NCBI GenBank assembly: GCA_025928185.1
Contig: JAICKA010000008.1
Span: forward strand, 1-64,000
From: Gemmatimonadaceae bacterium
GTDB taxonomy: Bacteria > Gemmatimonadota > Gemmatimonadetes > Gemmatimonadales > Gemmatimonadaceae
Length of the DNA stretch: 64,000 nt
Direction: 5' to 3'
How positions within the stretch are numbered: the stretch's first letter is position 1; every line of letters starts with the position of its first letter. A program made the translations under genes and the position numbers. This document shows, in pieces, positions 18,758-28,415 of this stretch. Below the pieces are notes generated by a model. It was not told the DNA's origin. It did no database searches and saw only the letters and a list, made by a program, of their open reading frames with translations.

Positions 18758-19806
18758 AATACGGCTACTGGCTTCCCGTCTTCGGCGGTTGGCTGCGGAA
18801 CGTCGACGACGAACAGATGACCGCTTCCTGGGACTACATCAAGCGCCTGGCCCAGCGGAGTGAAGAGATCGGCTATGACATCACGCTCATTGCCGAACTG
18901 TTATTGAACGACATCAAGGGAATTCGTGCGCCGTCGCTCGACGCGTGGTCCACGGCGGCGGCGCTCGCGGCCGTCACCGAGCGGCTCGAGCTGATGGTCG
19001 CCGTGCGGCCGTCTTTCCATCCCCCGGCCATTCTGGCCAAGCAGGCGGCGAACATCGACCGGATCGCCAATGGGCGACTCGCGCTCAACGTCGTGTCGGC
19101 GTGGTGGAAAGACGAAGCGCGGCGGTTCGGCGCGGCGTTCGACGAGCACGACGATCGCTATGCTCGCACGAAGGAGTGGCTCGATGTGGTGGACGGCGCA
19201 TGGAGCCAGCCGTCCTTCAGCTACCATGGCAAGTTCTACCGGCACGACGACATCGTGCTCGAGCCCAAGCCGGTCACCCGTCCCGAACGTCCGCGTCCAA
19301 CGATCTACGCCGGCGGCGAGAGCGAGACGGCGAAGACGCTGATCGCACGGCAGTGTGATGCGTACGTCATGCATGGTGATCCGCCGGAGCGCATTGCGCC
19401 GAAGATCGCCGACATGCGCGCGCGGCGCGAACAGGCGTGCGAAGCGCTGGGCGTCGATCTGCCGCCGCTCCAGTTCGGAGTTGCCGCGTACACGATCGTG
19501 CGCCAGACCGAAGCCGAAGTGGCGGAGGAGATCGCGCGCATCACGAACGTCGCGGAAGGCTCGCCGGGCTATGGCAACTATCAGGACTGGATTGCCAACA
19601 CGAAGCTCGAGCAGCAGGTGAGTCTGCAGGATTACTCCGTATCGAATCGTGGCCTGCGCGCGGGGCTGGTCGGCACGCCGGAGCAGGTGGCCGAGCGCGT
19701 GGCGGAGTTCGCGGACGCGGGCGTCGATCTGCTGCTGCTCCAGTGCAGCCCGCAGCTCGAGGAGATGGAACGGTTCGCGGACGAGGTGATCACCGCGCGG
19801 GTGTGA
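18754..19806 (+). CDS. LLM-class flavin-dependent monooxygenase (SfnG/SsuD-like)
   Basis: MKYGYWLPVFGGW, RLALNVVSAWWKDEARRFGAAFDEHDDRYARTKEWL, IYAGGESETAKTLIARQCDAYVMHG; ATGA overlap with upstream ATP-grasp. Confidence 0.85.
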   Translation: MKYGYWLPVFGGWLRNVDDEQMTASWDYIKRLAQRSEEIGYDITLIAELLLNDIKGIRAPSLDAWSTAAALAAVTERLELMVAVRPSFHPPAILAKQAANIDRIANGRLALNVVSAWWKDEARRFGAAFDEHDDRYARTKEWLDVVDGAWSQPSFSYHGKFYRHDDIVLEPKPVTRPERPRPTIYAGGESETAKTLIARQCDAYVMHGDPPERIAPKIADMRARREQACEALGVDLPPLQFGVAAYTIVRQTEAEVAEEIARITNVAEGSPGYGNYQDWIANTKLEQQVSLQDYSVSNRGLRAGLVGTPEQVAERVAEFADAGVDLLLLQCSPQLEEMERFADEVITARV

Positions 19807-19844
19807 GCGCGGTGATCGGGGTACGACGGGATGTCGCGCGGCGG

Positions 19845-20003
19845 CTATTCGTAATTCTGCGCCGCGCGATATCCCGCGTAGATCCCGAGTCCGGTACCGA
19901 GCATGCTCAGCACGAAAGCGCTCATGAAGCCGATGGGCGAACCCAGATACCAGCCGATGTAGCCGCCAATCGTTGAGCCGAGGAAGGCGAAGAGCTTCTT
20001 CAT
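19845..20003 (-). CDS. Small glycine-zipper membrane protein (52 aa)
   Basis: MKKLFAFLGSTIGGYIGWYLGSPIGFMSAFVLSMLGTGLGIYAGYRAAQNYE. Confidence 0.55.
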   Translation of the reverse strand: MKKLFAFLGSTIGGYIGWYLGSPIGFMSAFVLSMLGTGLGIYAGYRAAQNYE

Positions 20004-20234
20004 GTCATTCCGACGACGCGACTCGCCCAGCGTTTCGCGGTCTCGCAAAGATCCCCGGAAGTTGCACGACGCGAGAGTGATCCAGGTCGGGTGACACGGC
20101 GCACACCGTGTAATCGTCATCGCAGCAACGGGTTAGGCGTGGAGTGCCGCCCTCGGGTGGCTGGTCCGGATCTTACCATGTAATCCGCAACGCATCGTCC
20201 GCGATGACGCGGCCGAGCGTATTCCCACCCACCC

Positions 20235-21476
20235 ATGGCTCCGGACCTCAAGGCCTCAGCGCGCGCCAACGCCGACGTTCTTCTCTGGCAAGCCCCATTT
20301 CGCATCGCCGTCGCGGTGGTCGCCGGCGGTGTGGCATACCTGCTCCAGCAGGCGAGCCTGCTCGCCGGCGCCGGATCGGGGTTGCTGGTGGCGGTGGGAG
20401 CCTACGTGGCGTTCGTCCTCGGCCTGCGCGCCGTGCTGCGGCGCACCGGAACGGCCGGTCCCTGGGTGGTGGGCGGCGTCATCCTCGCCGACCTGACCCT
20501 CGTCTTCGCGTCGACGGTGCTCACCGCACCGGCCGGACGCTATGAGCGAATTCTGATTCTCGCCTTCGTCGTGCTCCAACTGGCCGAGTCGTATTTCGGC
20601 GGCAACTACGCGGCGATCGGACTCGCGGCCGTGGTCATCGGCTACGTGGGCACCCTCGGCGTGCTGCTACACGTCGGCTGGAACATCGACTGGCCGGACG
20701 CGATCTGGTCGCTGGCGCTGTTCACCGTGGCGTTCGCGTCGTTCATCGCACGCTACGGCGGATCGCGCCGGCGCTTGCAGCACATCGCCGAGCTGTTCGA
20801 CGACGCCGAGGAGGGCGACTTCAGCACTCCGTACGATCTCGCCGCGGACCGCAACGCCGACGCCATCACGCGACTCGGGCAGGCGTACAACCGCGTGCGC
20901 ATGCAGCTCGCCAGCATGGTGCTCACCGATCCGCTCACCGAATGTCTGAATCGCCGCGGTCTGGACCAGGCGCTCGCCCGCGAGATTGCGCGATCGGCGC
21001 GCGCCGGAAGCGAGCTGTCACTGCTGGCGATCGACGTCGATCACTTCAAGGAAGTGAACGACACCTACGGCCACATGGTGGGCGACGCCGTGCTGCGCGA
21101 ATTCGGCTCGCTGCTCACCCAGACCGCGCGCGCCGGCGATATCGTGGCGCGCACCGGCGGCGAGGAGTTCTCGATGCTTCTGCCCGACACCGATCCCGCG
21201 GGTGCCTACCGCGCGGCCGTCCGACTGTGCGACACGATCCGCGCGCACGAGTTCATGATCGGCCAACGGCGCCTGCATCTCACGGTGAGCGTCGGCGTGG
21301 TCTCGGCGACGGGCATGTCGACCGACGCCGCCGGCACGCACATGCGCGTTCGCGCTGACGAAGCCCTGTATGCCGCCAAGCGCGGCGGCCGCGATCGTGC
21401 GCGCGTCTGGAACGCCGACACGCCGGGCGAGCTGCTCGCCACGTCGACTTCGGCCGCACGCCCGCATCTGGTCTGA
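20235..21476 (+). CDS. Membrane GGDEF-family diguanylate cyclase
   Basis: N-terminal TM helices; DPLTECLNRRGLD, IDVDHFKEVNDTYGH, RTGGEEFSMLLP (GGEEF). Confidence 0.92.
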   Translation: MAPDLKASARANADVLLWQAPFRIAVAVVAGGVAYLLQQASLLAGAGSGLLVAVGAYVAFVLGLRAVLRRTGTAGPWVVGGVILADLTLVFASTVLTAPAGRYERILILAFVVLQLAESYFGGNYAAIGLAAVVIGYVGTLGVLLHVGWNIDWPDAIWSLALFTVAFASFIARYGGSRRRLQHIAELFDDAEEGDFSTPYDLAADRNADAITRLGQAYNRVRMQLASMVLTDPLTECLNRRGLDQALAREIARSARAGSELSLLAIDVDHFKEVNDTYGHMVGDAVLREFGSLLTQTARAGDIVARTGGEEFSMLLPDTDPAGAYRAAVRLCDTIRAHEFMIGQRRLHLTVSVGVVSATGMSTDAAGTHMRVRADEALYAAKRGGRDRARVWNADTPGELLATSTSAARPHLV

Positions 21477-21532
21477 CCCCGGGCCGACGGCGTCCGCTGC
21501 AACCAGACGCCCCGTCGCCCCGTAGTCCAGGC

Positions 21533-22771
21533 ATGCCCAATCCGCTTTTCACCACCTCGATCAGCGTCGGCTTCGAGACGCTGCGCGCCAACCCGCTCCG
21601 CACCATTCTGTCGACGCTCGGCATCGTGATCGGGGTTGCAGCGCTCGTCGCGGTGCTCTCGGTGGGCGATGGGATGGAACGACTCGCGCGCGATCAAATC
21701 GGCCGCACGACGGATCTCCAGCGCCTCAGCGTCGCGCCGCGAACGGTGCGGATCGTCGATCGCACACCCATCCCCATCGCAAACCCCACCGAGCTCACAC
21801 TGGCGGACGGCCTCGCCCTGCGCGGTACGGTTGCGGGGGTGGGCACCGTGAACGTCATGCGCTCGGCCGCCGTGATCGTGACGGCGCAGCACGACACGAC
21901 ACCGCATGCGGCGCGATTGAACGGCGTGCTCGACATCGGCGCGGTGCTGCCGGATTCGCTGCTGTTGGGTGGACGGCCAATCACGAAGTCCGAAGCGGCG
22001 GCCGGCGCGCCGCTGGTTATCATCTCATATCAGCTCGCTCGGGATTTCTCCGGCGCACGCCCGGTCACCGAAGTGGTGGGCGACACATTGCTGTTCGCGG
22101 GCGAAGCGCGGCGCGTGGTCGGTGTGTTGACGGCGAACATTGCCGGCGACCGTCAGGCGATCATGCCATTCGCGGCGCTCCCAGCGGCCGGCGGTGCGAC
22201 GCGCAGTGCTCGGCTGCTCGTGACGGCGTTCACGGTGGAAGGTGTGGCGCAAGCGCGACAGGCGATCGAGACGTGGGCCGCATCTCGATTCGGTGCATCG
22301 TGGAACGATCGCATCAGCATTCTGTCCGACGAGAGCCGGCTCGCTCAGGTGCGGAAGGCGCTGTTCATCTTCAAGCTGTTCATGGGCGCGCTCATGAGCG
22401 TGTCGCTCGTCGTGGGCGGTCTCGGAATCATGAACGTGCTACTCAGCTCGGTGATCGAGCGAACGCGCGAGATCGGCATCCGCAAAGCGAGCGGCGCCGC
22501 GCAGCGGCACATTCTCTGGCAGTTTCTCTGCGAGTCCGTGGCCATCACCGGTGTGGGCAGCCTGATCGGCCTGATCCTCGGCGTGGGCTCGGCCTTTTTG
22601 ATCACGGCGATCATGCGCCACATGGCGCAGGCGCCGATTCAGGCGTGGCTGTCGGTGAGCACGGTGCTGGTGGCGATCGGCGCGTCAGCGGCCGTCGGCC
22701 TGGCGTTCGGGTTGTACCCGGCCATGCGCGCCGCACGACTGTCGCCGATCGACGCGATTCACCACGAGTGA
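21533..22771 (+). CDS. ABC transporter permease, MacB/FtsX type
   Basis: ETLRANPLRTILSTLGIVIGVAALVAVLSVGDGM; C-terminal GGLGIMNVLLSSVIERTREIGIRKASGA. Confidence 0.9.
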   Translation: MPNPLFTTSISVGFETLRANPLRTILSTLGIVIGVAALVAVLSVGDGMERLARDQIGRTTDLQRLSVAPRTVRIVDRTPIPIANPTELTLADGLALRGTVAGVGTVNVMRSAAVIVTAQHDTTPHAARLNGVLDIGAVLPDSLLLGGRPITKSEAAAGAPLVIISYQLARDFSGARPVTEVVGDTLLFAGEARRVVGVLTANIAGDRQAIMPFAALPAAGGATRSARLLVTAFTVEGVAQARQAIETWAASRFGASWNDRISILSDESRLAQVRKALFIFKLFMGALMSVSLVVGGLGIMNVLLSSVIERTREIGIRKASGAAQRHILWQFLCESVAITGVGSLIGLILGVGSAFLITAIMRHMAQAPIQAWLSVSTVLVAIGASAAVGLAFGLYPAMRAARLSPIDAIHHE

Positions 22772-22779
22772 AAATGTGC

Positions 22780-22813
22780 GACGCCGGTGCTCCCGCAAGG
22801 GAGCACCGGCGTC
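22780..22813. terminator. Strong hairpin between convergent genes (possible bidirectional terminator)
   Basis: Perfect 15-bp stem GACGCCGGTGCTCCC-GCAA-GGGAGCACCGGCGTC; weak U tract. Confidence 0.6.
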
Positions 22814-22829
22814 GAGTCGTCAGCAGCGA

Positions 22830-23132
22830 CTAACGACGAACGACGCTGACGCGACCGGATTTGCCCTTGGACGGGCGGATCACGATGTCGATGTCACGGC
22901 CGAGGCGCGCGAGCATGCGGAGCAGACGCTCCGTCGAGAAACCGCGAAGCTTGCCGGTCACGACCAACGAGATCTGCGACGGCGCGTCGCGCATGATGTA
23001 CGCGGCCTCCGTCTGGGTGAGTTCCTGGTCTTCGAGAATGCGCGCAATCTCGGCGGCCAGCACATCCTTGGGAATCACTGATTCAGAGGCGGCCCGCTTC
23101 TTCGGGCGGCGAGACGATGCGGTTCGTGCCAC
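22830..23132 (-). CDS. XRE/HigA-like HTH regulator
   Basis: LAAEIARILEDQELTQTEAAYIMRDAPSQISLVVTGKLRGFSTERLLRMLARLGRDIDIVIRP. Confidence 0.8.
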   Translation of the reverse strand: MARTASSRRPKKRAASESVIPKDVLAAEIARILEDQELTQTEAAYIMRDAPSQISLVVTGKLRGFSTERLLRMLARLGRDIDIVIRPSKGKSGRVSVVRR

Positions 23133-23171
23133 GGTAGGTTGGGGCGAGTGTGAATTGACGACCTGCAGGAC

Positions 23172-23187
23172 ATTAGAGCGCTATAAT
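23172..23187. promoter_or_regulatory. 16-bp near-palindrome overlapping a TATAAT box
   Basis: ATTAgAGCGCTaTAAT, 14/16 positions symmetric; TATAAT at 23182-23187. Confidence 0.5.
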
Positions 23188-23312
23188 CTTACTTCATTCG
23201 AGGGGCAGCGAAAGGGCAAACTGGAGAAAAGCCAATCTTTGCATTCTGCCTCTTGACAGCGAGCAGGAAATCCTCATGGGACACGATCCGCTCATACTTT
23301 ACACGTGATCTT

Positions 23313-24200
23313 GTGGCATCCTTCACCAGCCCGCCCACCCCGCGGGTCGCGTTGGCGACGTACGAGCGCGCGCCCGATCTCGCGCCAGACGATCAGCCGC
23401 TGATTCCGGCGCTCGCCGCGCTCGGCATTCGAGCCGACGCCGTGGTCTGGAGCGATCGCAAAGCCGACTGGGCGGCCTTCAGTGCCGTCATCGTTCGCTC
23501 ATGCTGGGATTATCATCTCCATGCGGCGCGATTCCTCGAGTGGCTTGAAACGCTCGAGCGACTCGGCGTGGCGGTGTGGAATCCGCCGTCGTTGATCCGC
23601 TGGAATGCCGACAAGCGGTATCTGCTGGATCTCTCCGCGCGCGGCGTCGCGACCATTCCAACCACGGTCATTCCACGCGGCGAGGGTGCCACGGTGCCGT
23701 CGCTCGCCGCAGCGGAAGGGTGGTCACGCTTCGTCCTCAAGCCGGCCATTTCCGCCAGCGGATATGAAACGTATTCGTTGATCGCGCCGCTCGACGCCGA
23801 AGCGCGCGCGTGCGTCGAGCATGTCACGTCGATCGGCGATGCGCTCGTCCAGCCGTTTGCGCCGGAGGTGCCGCAAAACGGCGAGCTGTCGCTCACATTC
23901 ATCGATGGCGCGTTCAGTCACGCCGCGCTGAAACAGGTGCGCAGCGGCGAGTTTCGCGTTCAGGAGAAGTACGGCGGCACCACGAAGATCACCGCGGTAC
24001 CCGGCGTAATCGTGAGCCAGGCCGCGCAGGCGCTCGGCGCGCTGCCGGTTGCCACGCTCTACGCGCGCGTGGACGGCATCGTGCGCGGCGACGCCTTGCT
24101 GCTGATGGAGCTCGAGCTGATCGAGCCGAATCTGCTTCTCGGATTGAAGCCGGGAGGTCATGAAGCGCTCGCTCGCGCGATCGCCGGCCGCCTGTTGTAA
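23313..24200 (+). CDS. ATP-grasp domain protein (RimK/DcsG-like)
   Basis: WSDRKADWAAFSAVIVRSCWDYHLHAARFLEWLE, WNADKRYLLDLSARGVATIPT, FVLKPAISASGYETY, QEKYGGT. Confidence 0.75.
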   Translation: MASFTSPPTPRVALATYERAPDLAPDDQPLIPALAALGIRADAVVWSDRKADWAAFSAVIVRSCWDYHLHAARFLEWLETLERLGVAVWNPPSLIRWNADKRYLLDLSARGVATIPTTVIPRGEGATVPSLAAAEGWSRFVLKPAISASGYETYSLIAPLDAEARACVEHVTSIGDALVQPFAPEVPQNGELSLTFIDGAFSHAALKQVRSGEFRVQEKYGGTTKITAVPGVIVSQAAQALGALPVATLYARVDGIVRGDALLLMELELIEPNLLLGLKPGGHEALARAIAGRLL

Positions 24201-24213
24201 GCTCGTGTGTGGA

Positions 24214-25251
24214 TCAACGCGCCGCGTCGACGGCGGCGCGGTTGGGTGACAGGATTCGAGTTTCCCCGTGCGCGAGCGTCCAGTTCGACGCGTCGGACAG
24301 TCCGGCGTCGCGCCACTCGCGCGCGAACAGCTTCGGCGGCTCGTCCACCGGTTCGTCCGTGAGACGGAAGGTTCCCCAGTGCACGCCGAGGCATGGCGGC
24401 CTATTGCCGGCTGGCGTCAGCGCACGATAGGCATGCACCGCGTCGGCCGGATCCATGTGCACGGCGCGCATGAACCAGCGCGGCTCGTACGCCCCGATCG
24501 GAAGCACGACGAGATCGAATGGGCCGCAGCGGCTTGCGATCGCGCCGAACTCCGGGTGCAGCGCCGTGTCGCCGGCGTAGAACACGCGAACGCCGTCAGT
24601 GGCGATCGTCCAGCCGCACCACAACCGATCGCCGCGATCGCCGAGCCCGCGGCCACTGAAATGCTGGGCGGGCGTACACGTGGCGGTGAACTGCGGCGCT
24701 TCGACCGTTTGCCACCAGTCTCGCTCGACGAGGTGCTGCACGCCGAACGATCGCAGCAGCGAGCCTACTCGCAGGGGACAGAGCCACGACGCGTGCGGAA
24801 AGCGCTCGATCAGCCGCCGGACGGTGGGCGCATCGAGATGGTCGTAGTGATCGTGTGACAGGAGCACCACATCGATTTCGGGCAGCGCATCGAAGTCGAC
24901 CGCCGGCGGCATGAACCGCGCGGGCCCGATCCACTGGAACGGCGACGCGCGCCTGCTCCAGATCGGATCCGTGAGCACGTTCAGCGAGCCCAGTTGGAGC
25001 AGCACCGTCGAATGGCCGACCCACGTCGCCGATCGGTAACCGGCTGCGGCGCGAGGCGCCACGATCGACGGGTGGCGCTGTGGCAGCGACCCGAATGGCG
25101 GGGTTGGAACTGGCGTCGATCGATTTCCGCCAAAGCGCCACTTGAAGAAGTCCTTGAACCCGTGCGGCGTTTCACCGGGCCATGGATTCTGGAATCCGCC
25201 ATCAAGGCGGTGGTGTGCGGGAGCGACAGCGACTGAAGGCTCGTGCGGCAC
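24214..25251 (-). CDS. MBL-fold metallohydrolase (NAPE-PLD/UlaG-like)
   Basis: VGHSTVLLQLGSLNVLTDPIWSRRASPF, LLSHDHYDHLDAPTV, YAGDTALHPEF; probable GTG start. Confidence 0.88.
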   Translation of the reverse strand: MPHEPSVAVAPAHHRLDGGFQNPWPGETPHGFKDFFKWRFGGNRSTPVPTPPFGSLPQRHPSIVAPRAAAGYRSATWVGHSTVLLQLGSLNVLTDPIWSRRASPFQWIGPARFMPPAVDFDALPEIDVVLLSHDHYDHLDAPTVRRLIERFPHASWLCPLRVGSLLRSFGVQHLVERDWWQTVEAPQFTATCTPAQHFSGRGLGDRGDRLWCGWTIATDGVRVFYAGDTALHPEFGAIASRCGPFDLVVLPIGAYEPRWFMRAVHMDPADAVHAYRALTPAGNRPPCLGVHWGTFRLTDEPVDEPPKLFAREWRDAGLSDASNWTLAHGETRILSPNRAAVDAAR

Positions 25252-25329
25252 GGAATTCTGATTCGAGGTGACGTCGGGCTGATCGCAATGTATCCTTGAG
25301 TCCCACTTCCTTCCGACGACCCCGCCGCC

Positions 25330-26055
25330 ATGACTCCCAGCGACACGCCAACACCTCGCCGCCAGTTTCTCGGCCAGATCGCCAGCTCGGCCATCGTGCT
25401 CGCGGGAACTGCCGCCTGCGCCGGTCCACTCACCGCCGCGCAGACCGCACCGGCTCCGAATCCGGCGCCGCCGCCGCCGGTCACGCCGCAGCATTGGGAC
25501 GATTCATGGACGTCGAGGCTCACCGCAAAGCACAAGGCGGTGTTCGACGGCCCATCCATCGAGGACGGCATCGCCCTCGACATGGCGGTCAACTATTTGA
25601 ACGGAATGCGCGACGCGCTCAGCGCGAAGATGTCCACCGACGCACAGGCGGTCGTGGTGATTCGCCATTCGGCGGTGCCGATGTTGTACAACGACGCGAT
25701 CTGGGCGAAGTACAACGTCGGCAAGGAAGACAAGATCAAGAATCCGATGACCGGCAAATGGGCGACGGGAAATCCGTTCGCGCGCAGCCAGGAAGCGGAC
25801 CGCGCGAACGACAGCGGCGACACTCCAACGCCAACGGTCGCGTGGCTCGCATCGCACGGTCACATCGTGCTCGGCTGCGATCTCGCGACGCGCGGGTATG
25901 CGCACATCTTCGCGCACCGCGCGGGCAGCGACTGGCGCACGGTGTACGAGGAGCTCAAGGCCAATCTCCTGCCTGGTGTGATTCTGCAGCCGAACGGCGT
26001 GTACGCCGTGCACCGCGCGCAGGAAGCGGGCTGCACGTACATCCGGTCGACGTGA
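25330..26055 (+). CDS. Tat-exported hypothetical protein
   Basis: Twin-arginine signal TPRRQFLGQIASSAIVLAGTAACAG. Confidence 0.7.
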   Translation: MTPSDTPTPRRQFLGQIASSAIVLAGTAACAGPLTAAQTAPAPNPAPPPPVTPQHWDDSWTSRLTAKHKAVFDGPSIEDGIALDMAVNYLNGMRDALSAKMSTDAQAVVVIRHSAVPMLYNDAIWAKYNVGKEDKIKNPMTGKWATGNPFARSQEADRANDSGDTPTPTVAWLASHGHIVLGCDLATRGYAHIFAHRAGSDWRTVYEELKANLLPGVILQPNGVYAVHRAQEAGCTYIRST

Positions 26056-26061
26056 GCTGAA

Positions 26062-27708
26062 TCAGGCGACGGGGAGCGGAGCTCCGGCGTGTTGTGCCGT
26101 GCGCTGGCCATCGCGTAGCGCGATGGCGCCATTGACGATCACCGCTTCGATGCCGACGGGATACTGGAACGGCTGCTCGTAGGTCGCGGTGTCGTGGATC
26201 GTCGACGGATCGAAGACGACGACGTCCGCCGCCGCACCGGGCGCCAGCCGTCCGCGGTCGCGAAGATGCACGCGGGACGCCGGAAAGCCGGACATCTTGT
26301 GAATCGCCTGCTCGAGCGTGAGCGCCTTGCGCTCGCGCACGTAGCGACCGAGCACGCGCGGAAAGGTGCCGAGTCCACGCGGATGCGGATGTCCGTCGCG
26401 CGCCGGCCCATCGACGGCGTAGGAGCCTCCGTCGCTGCAGACCATCGACTGCGGATGGGCGAAAATGCGATCGAGATTGTCCTCGCTCATCGCGAAGCCG
26501 ACCATGCCGACGTTGCCGTGATTGCGCCGCAGCAGTCCGACGGTCGCCTCGTACGGATCTTCGCCGCTGCGCGATGCGTAGTCGCCGAGCCGCTGACCTT
26601 CGACGGCGCGATCGCCGGGATTGGCGACGTTGGAGATCAGCACGTCGTTCCAGCCGCCGATGAGATCGACCTTGGCGAGCGTCTCGGTGCGGATTCGCGA
26701 TGCGGTCGCACTGTCCGCGAGCCGCGCGAGGAACGCGTCCGTGCTACCGTCGCGGCTCCAGACGGGAAACAGATTCGTCAGTCCGGTCTGGTACGCCACG
26801 TACGGATATCGATCGAACGTGGCGTCGCAGCCGGCGGCGCGCGCATCGGCGATCCTGGCGAATGCCTGATCGAGCTTGCGCCAGTTGCGCGGTCCCTCGC
26901 ACTTCAGATGAGAAATCTCTAACGAACACCCCGCTCCGCGCGCGACGGCAATGGCTTCGTCGATCGCCTCGAGCACGCGGTCGTCTTCGTTGCGCATGTG
27001 CGTGGCGTACGGCAGACCGCGGGCGGCGAGCGGACGCGAGAGCGCGATCAGCTCGTCGCGGCTGGCGAACGCACCGGGCGTGTACTCGAGTCCCGTCGAG
27101 GCGCCGCATGCGCCGGCGGCGAGCGCATCGCGGACGAACTGCTCCATGCGCGCCAGCTCCGTCGCCGTGGCCGGCCGGTCCTTCCCGCCCACGACGACGT
27201 CGCGAAGCGTGCCGAGTCCGACCATGGAGGCGACGTTGACCGCAGGATGCAGGCGTTCGAGCGCAGCCCACAGTGCATTGAAGTTCTCGAATTGGTGGCG
27301 CGCGTCGCTGTCGTCGCCGCCGCTTGCGCGCGGCGCGCGGGACGAGCCGTCCTGTCCCACGACGATCGTGGTCACGCCCTGGCGGATCAGCGACTCGGCG
27401 CGCGGGTCGGCCCAGAGATTCCCGTCGCCGTGTGAGTGAATGTCGATGAACCCCGGCGCTACCGCTCGGCCGCGGGCGTCGATCTCGACCGTTCCATGAT
27501 CGGCGATTCTCCGCGCGATCGACACGATGCGACCGGCGCGAATGGAGAGGTCGCGCTCGATGCCCGCCGCACCCGATCCGTCGAAGACCGTACCGCCGCG
27601 AATGACGATGTCGACTCGTGCCCGCGAGCGGAGCAGCACGGCCGGCGCGCCGGCCAGCACGGCGAGCGCGCTCGAGGATTGACGCAGGAAGTCACGGCGA
27701 GTGGTCAT
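26062..27708 (-). CDS. N-acyl-D-amino-acid deacylase family amidohydrolase
   Basis: Tat signal TRRDFLRQ; GFIDIHSHGDG, ISHLKCEGPRNW, HPRGLGTFPRVLGRYVRERKALTLEQAIHKMSGFPA. Confidence 0.88.
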   Translation of the reverse strand: MTTRRDFLRQSSSALAVLAGAPAVLLRSRARVDIVIRGGTVFDGSGAAGIERDLSIRAGRIVSIARRIADHGTVEIDARGRAVAPGFIDIHSHGDGNLWADPRAESLIRQGVTTIVVGQDGSSRAPRASGGDDSDARHQFENFNALWAALERLHPAVNVASMVGLGTLRDVVVGGKDRPATATELARMEQFVRDALAAGACGASTGLEYTPGAFASRDELIALSRPLAARGLPYATHMRNEDDRVLEAIDEAIAVARGAGCSLEISHLKCEGPRNWRKLDQAFARIADARAAGCDATFDRYPYVAYQTGLTNLFPVWSRDGSTDAFLARLADSATASRIRTETLAKVDLIGGWNDVLISNVANPGDRAVEGQRLGDYASRSGEDPYEATVGLLRRNHGNVGMVGFAMSEDNLDRIFAHPQSMVCSDGGSYAVDGPARDGHPHPRGLGTFPRVLGRYVRERKALTLEQAIHKMSGFPASRVHLRDRGRLAPGAAADVVVFDPSTIHDTATYEQPFQYPVGIEAVIVNGAIALRDGQRTAQHAGAPLPVA

Positions 27709-27710
27709 GT

Positions 27711-27760
27711 GCTCTGAAAATGAAAGAGGCGGCGCGAGACTATGTCGCTCGCGCCGCCTC
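27711..27760 (-). terminator. Intrinsic terminator (minus strand)
   Basis: Perfect 13-bp stem GAGGCGGCGCGAG/CTCGCGCCGCCTC followed on the minus strand by TTTCATTTTC. Confidence 0.8.
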
Positions 27761-27780
27761 CCCGCAACCGCCCGGGGCGA

Positions 27781-28356
27781 TCAGGCTTCGTCGCTGCTCG
27801 TCGAGTCCTGCACGTCGCCCGGCATGCGGACCGCCAGATCGCCGACGATGATCGGCCGTGCGCCGTCGGCGCGCGCGGTTTCGCGCTCATACTCGAGCGT
27901 CTGTTCGGGACTCTCCGGCGACGTCGGATCGAGATTCTTCGCGACCGGATCGGCGAACGGCGGCCGATCGGCTTCGCCGGCAGGCAGCGCATCGACGATG
28001 CGGCCCTGGCTGGCACGATCGAATCCGGCGCGCGCGAACTCGCGCACCGACGACCAATCCGTGCCGCCGACTCGCACGTTGAGCCATCCGTTCTCCAGAT
28101 CCTTCTCCACGTCCTCGAAGCAGCGACCATCAGGACACGCCTGCTCGCCGGCGGCGCGGCCGAGTCCGTAGACCGGACGCACTTGCTCGTAGCTGCGGTC
28201 GGCCAGTCGGTTCACGTGCTGAAAGTGCGAGCGGAACACACGGTCGTCTTCCGGCGTGAATCCCGCCGAGCCGGGATCGTTCTCACGTTCGTCTCCGGTG
28301 GATGCACCGGTCTCGGGCACCCACTGCCGCGAATCGAAAGCTGGTTGTTCGGACAT
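27781..28356 (-). CDS. Hypothetical protein (acidic, ~191 aa)
   Basis: ATG at 28356 with AGGAGGAACG upstream; no family recognised. Confidence 0.65.
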   Translation of the reverse strand: MSEQPAFDSRQWVPETGASTGDERENDPGSAGFTPEDDRVFRSHFQHVNRLADRSYEQVRPVYGLGRAAGEQACPDGRCFEDVEKDLENGWLNVRVGGTDWSSVREFARAGFDRASQGRIVDALPAGEADRPPFADPVAKNLDPTSPESPEQTLEYERETARADGARPIIVGDLAVRMPGDVQDSTSSDEA

Positions 28357-28415
28357 GGCTCGTTCCTCCTGCAGGGGAGCAGCGCAAGACCGGGACCGCA
28401 GAGAACGTTTCGGCG

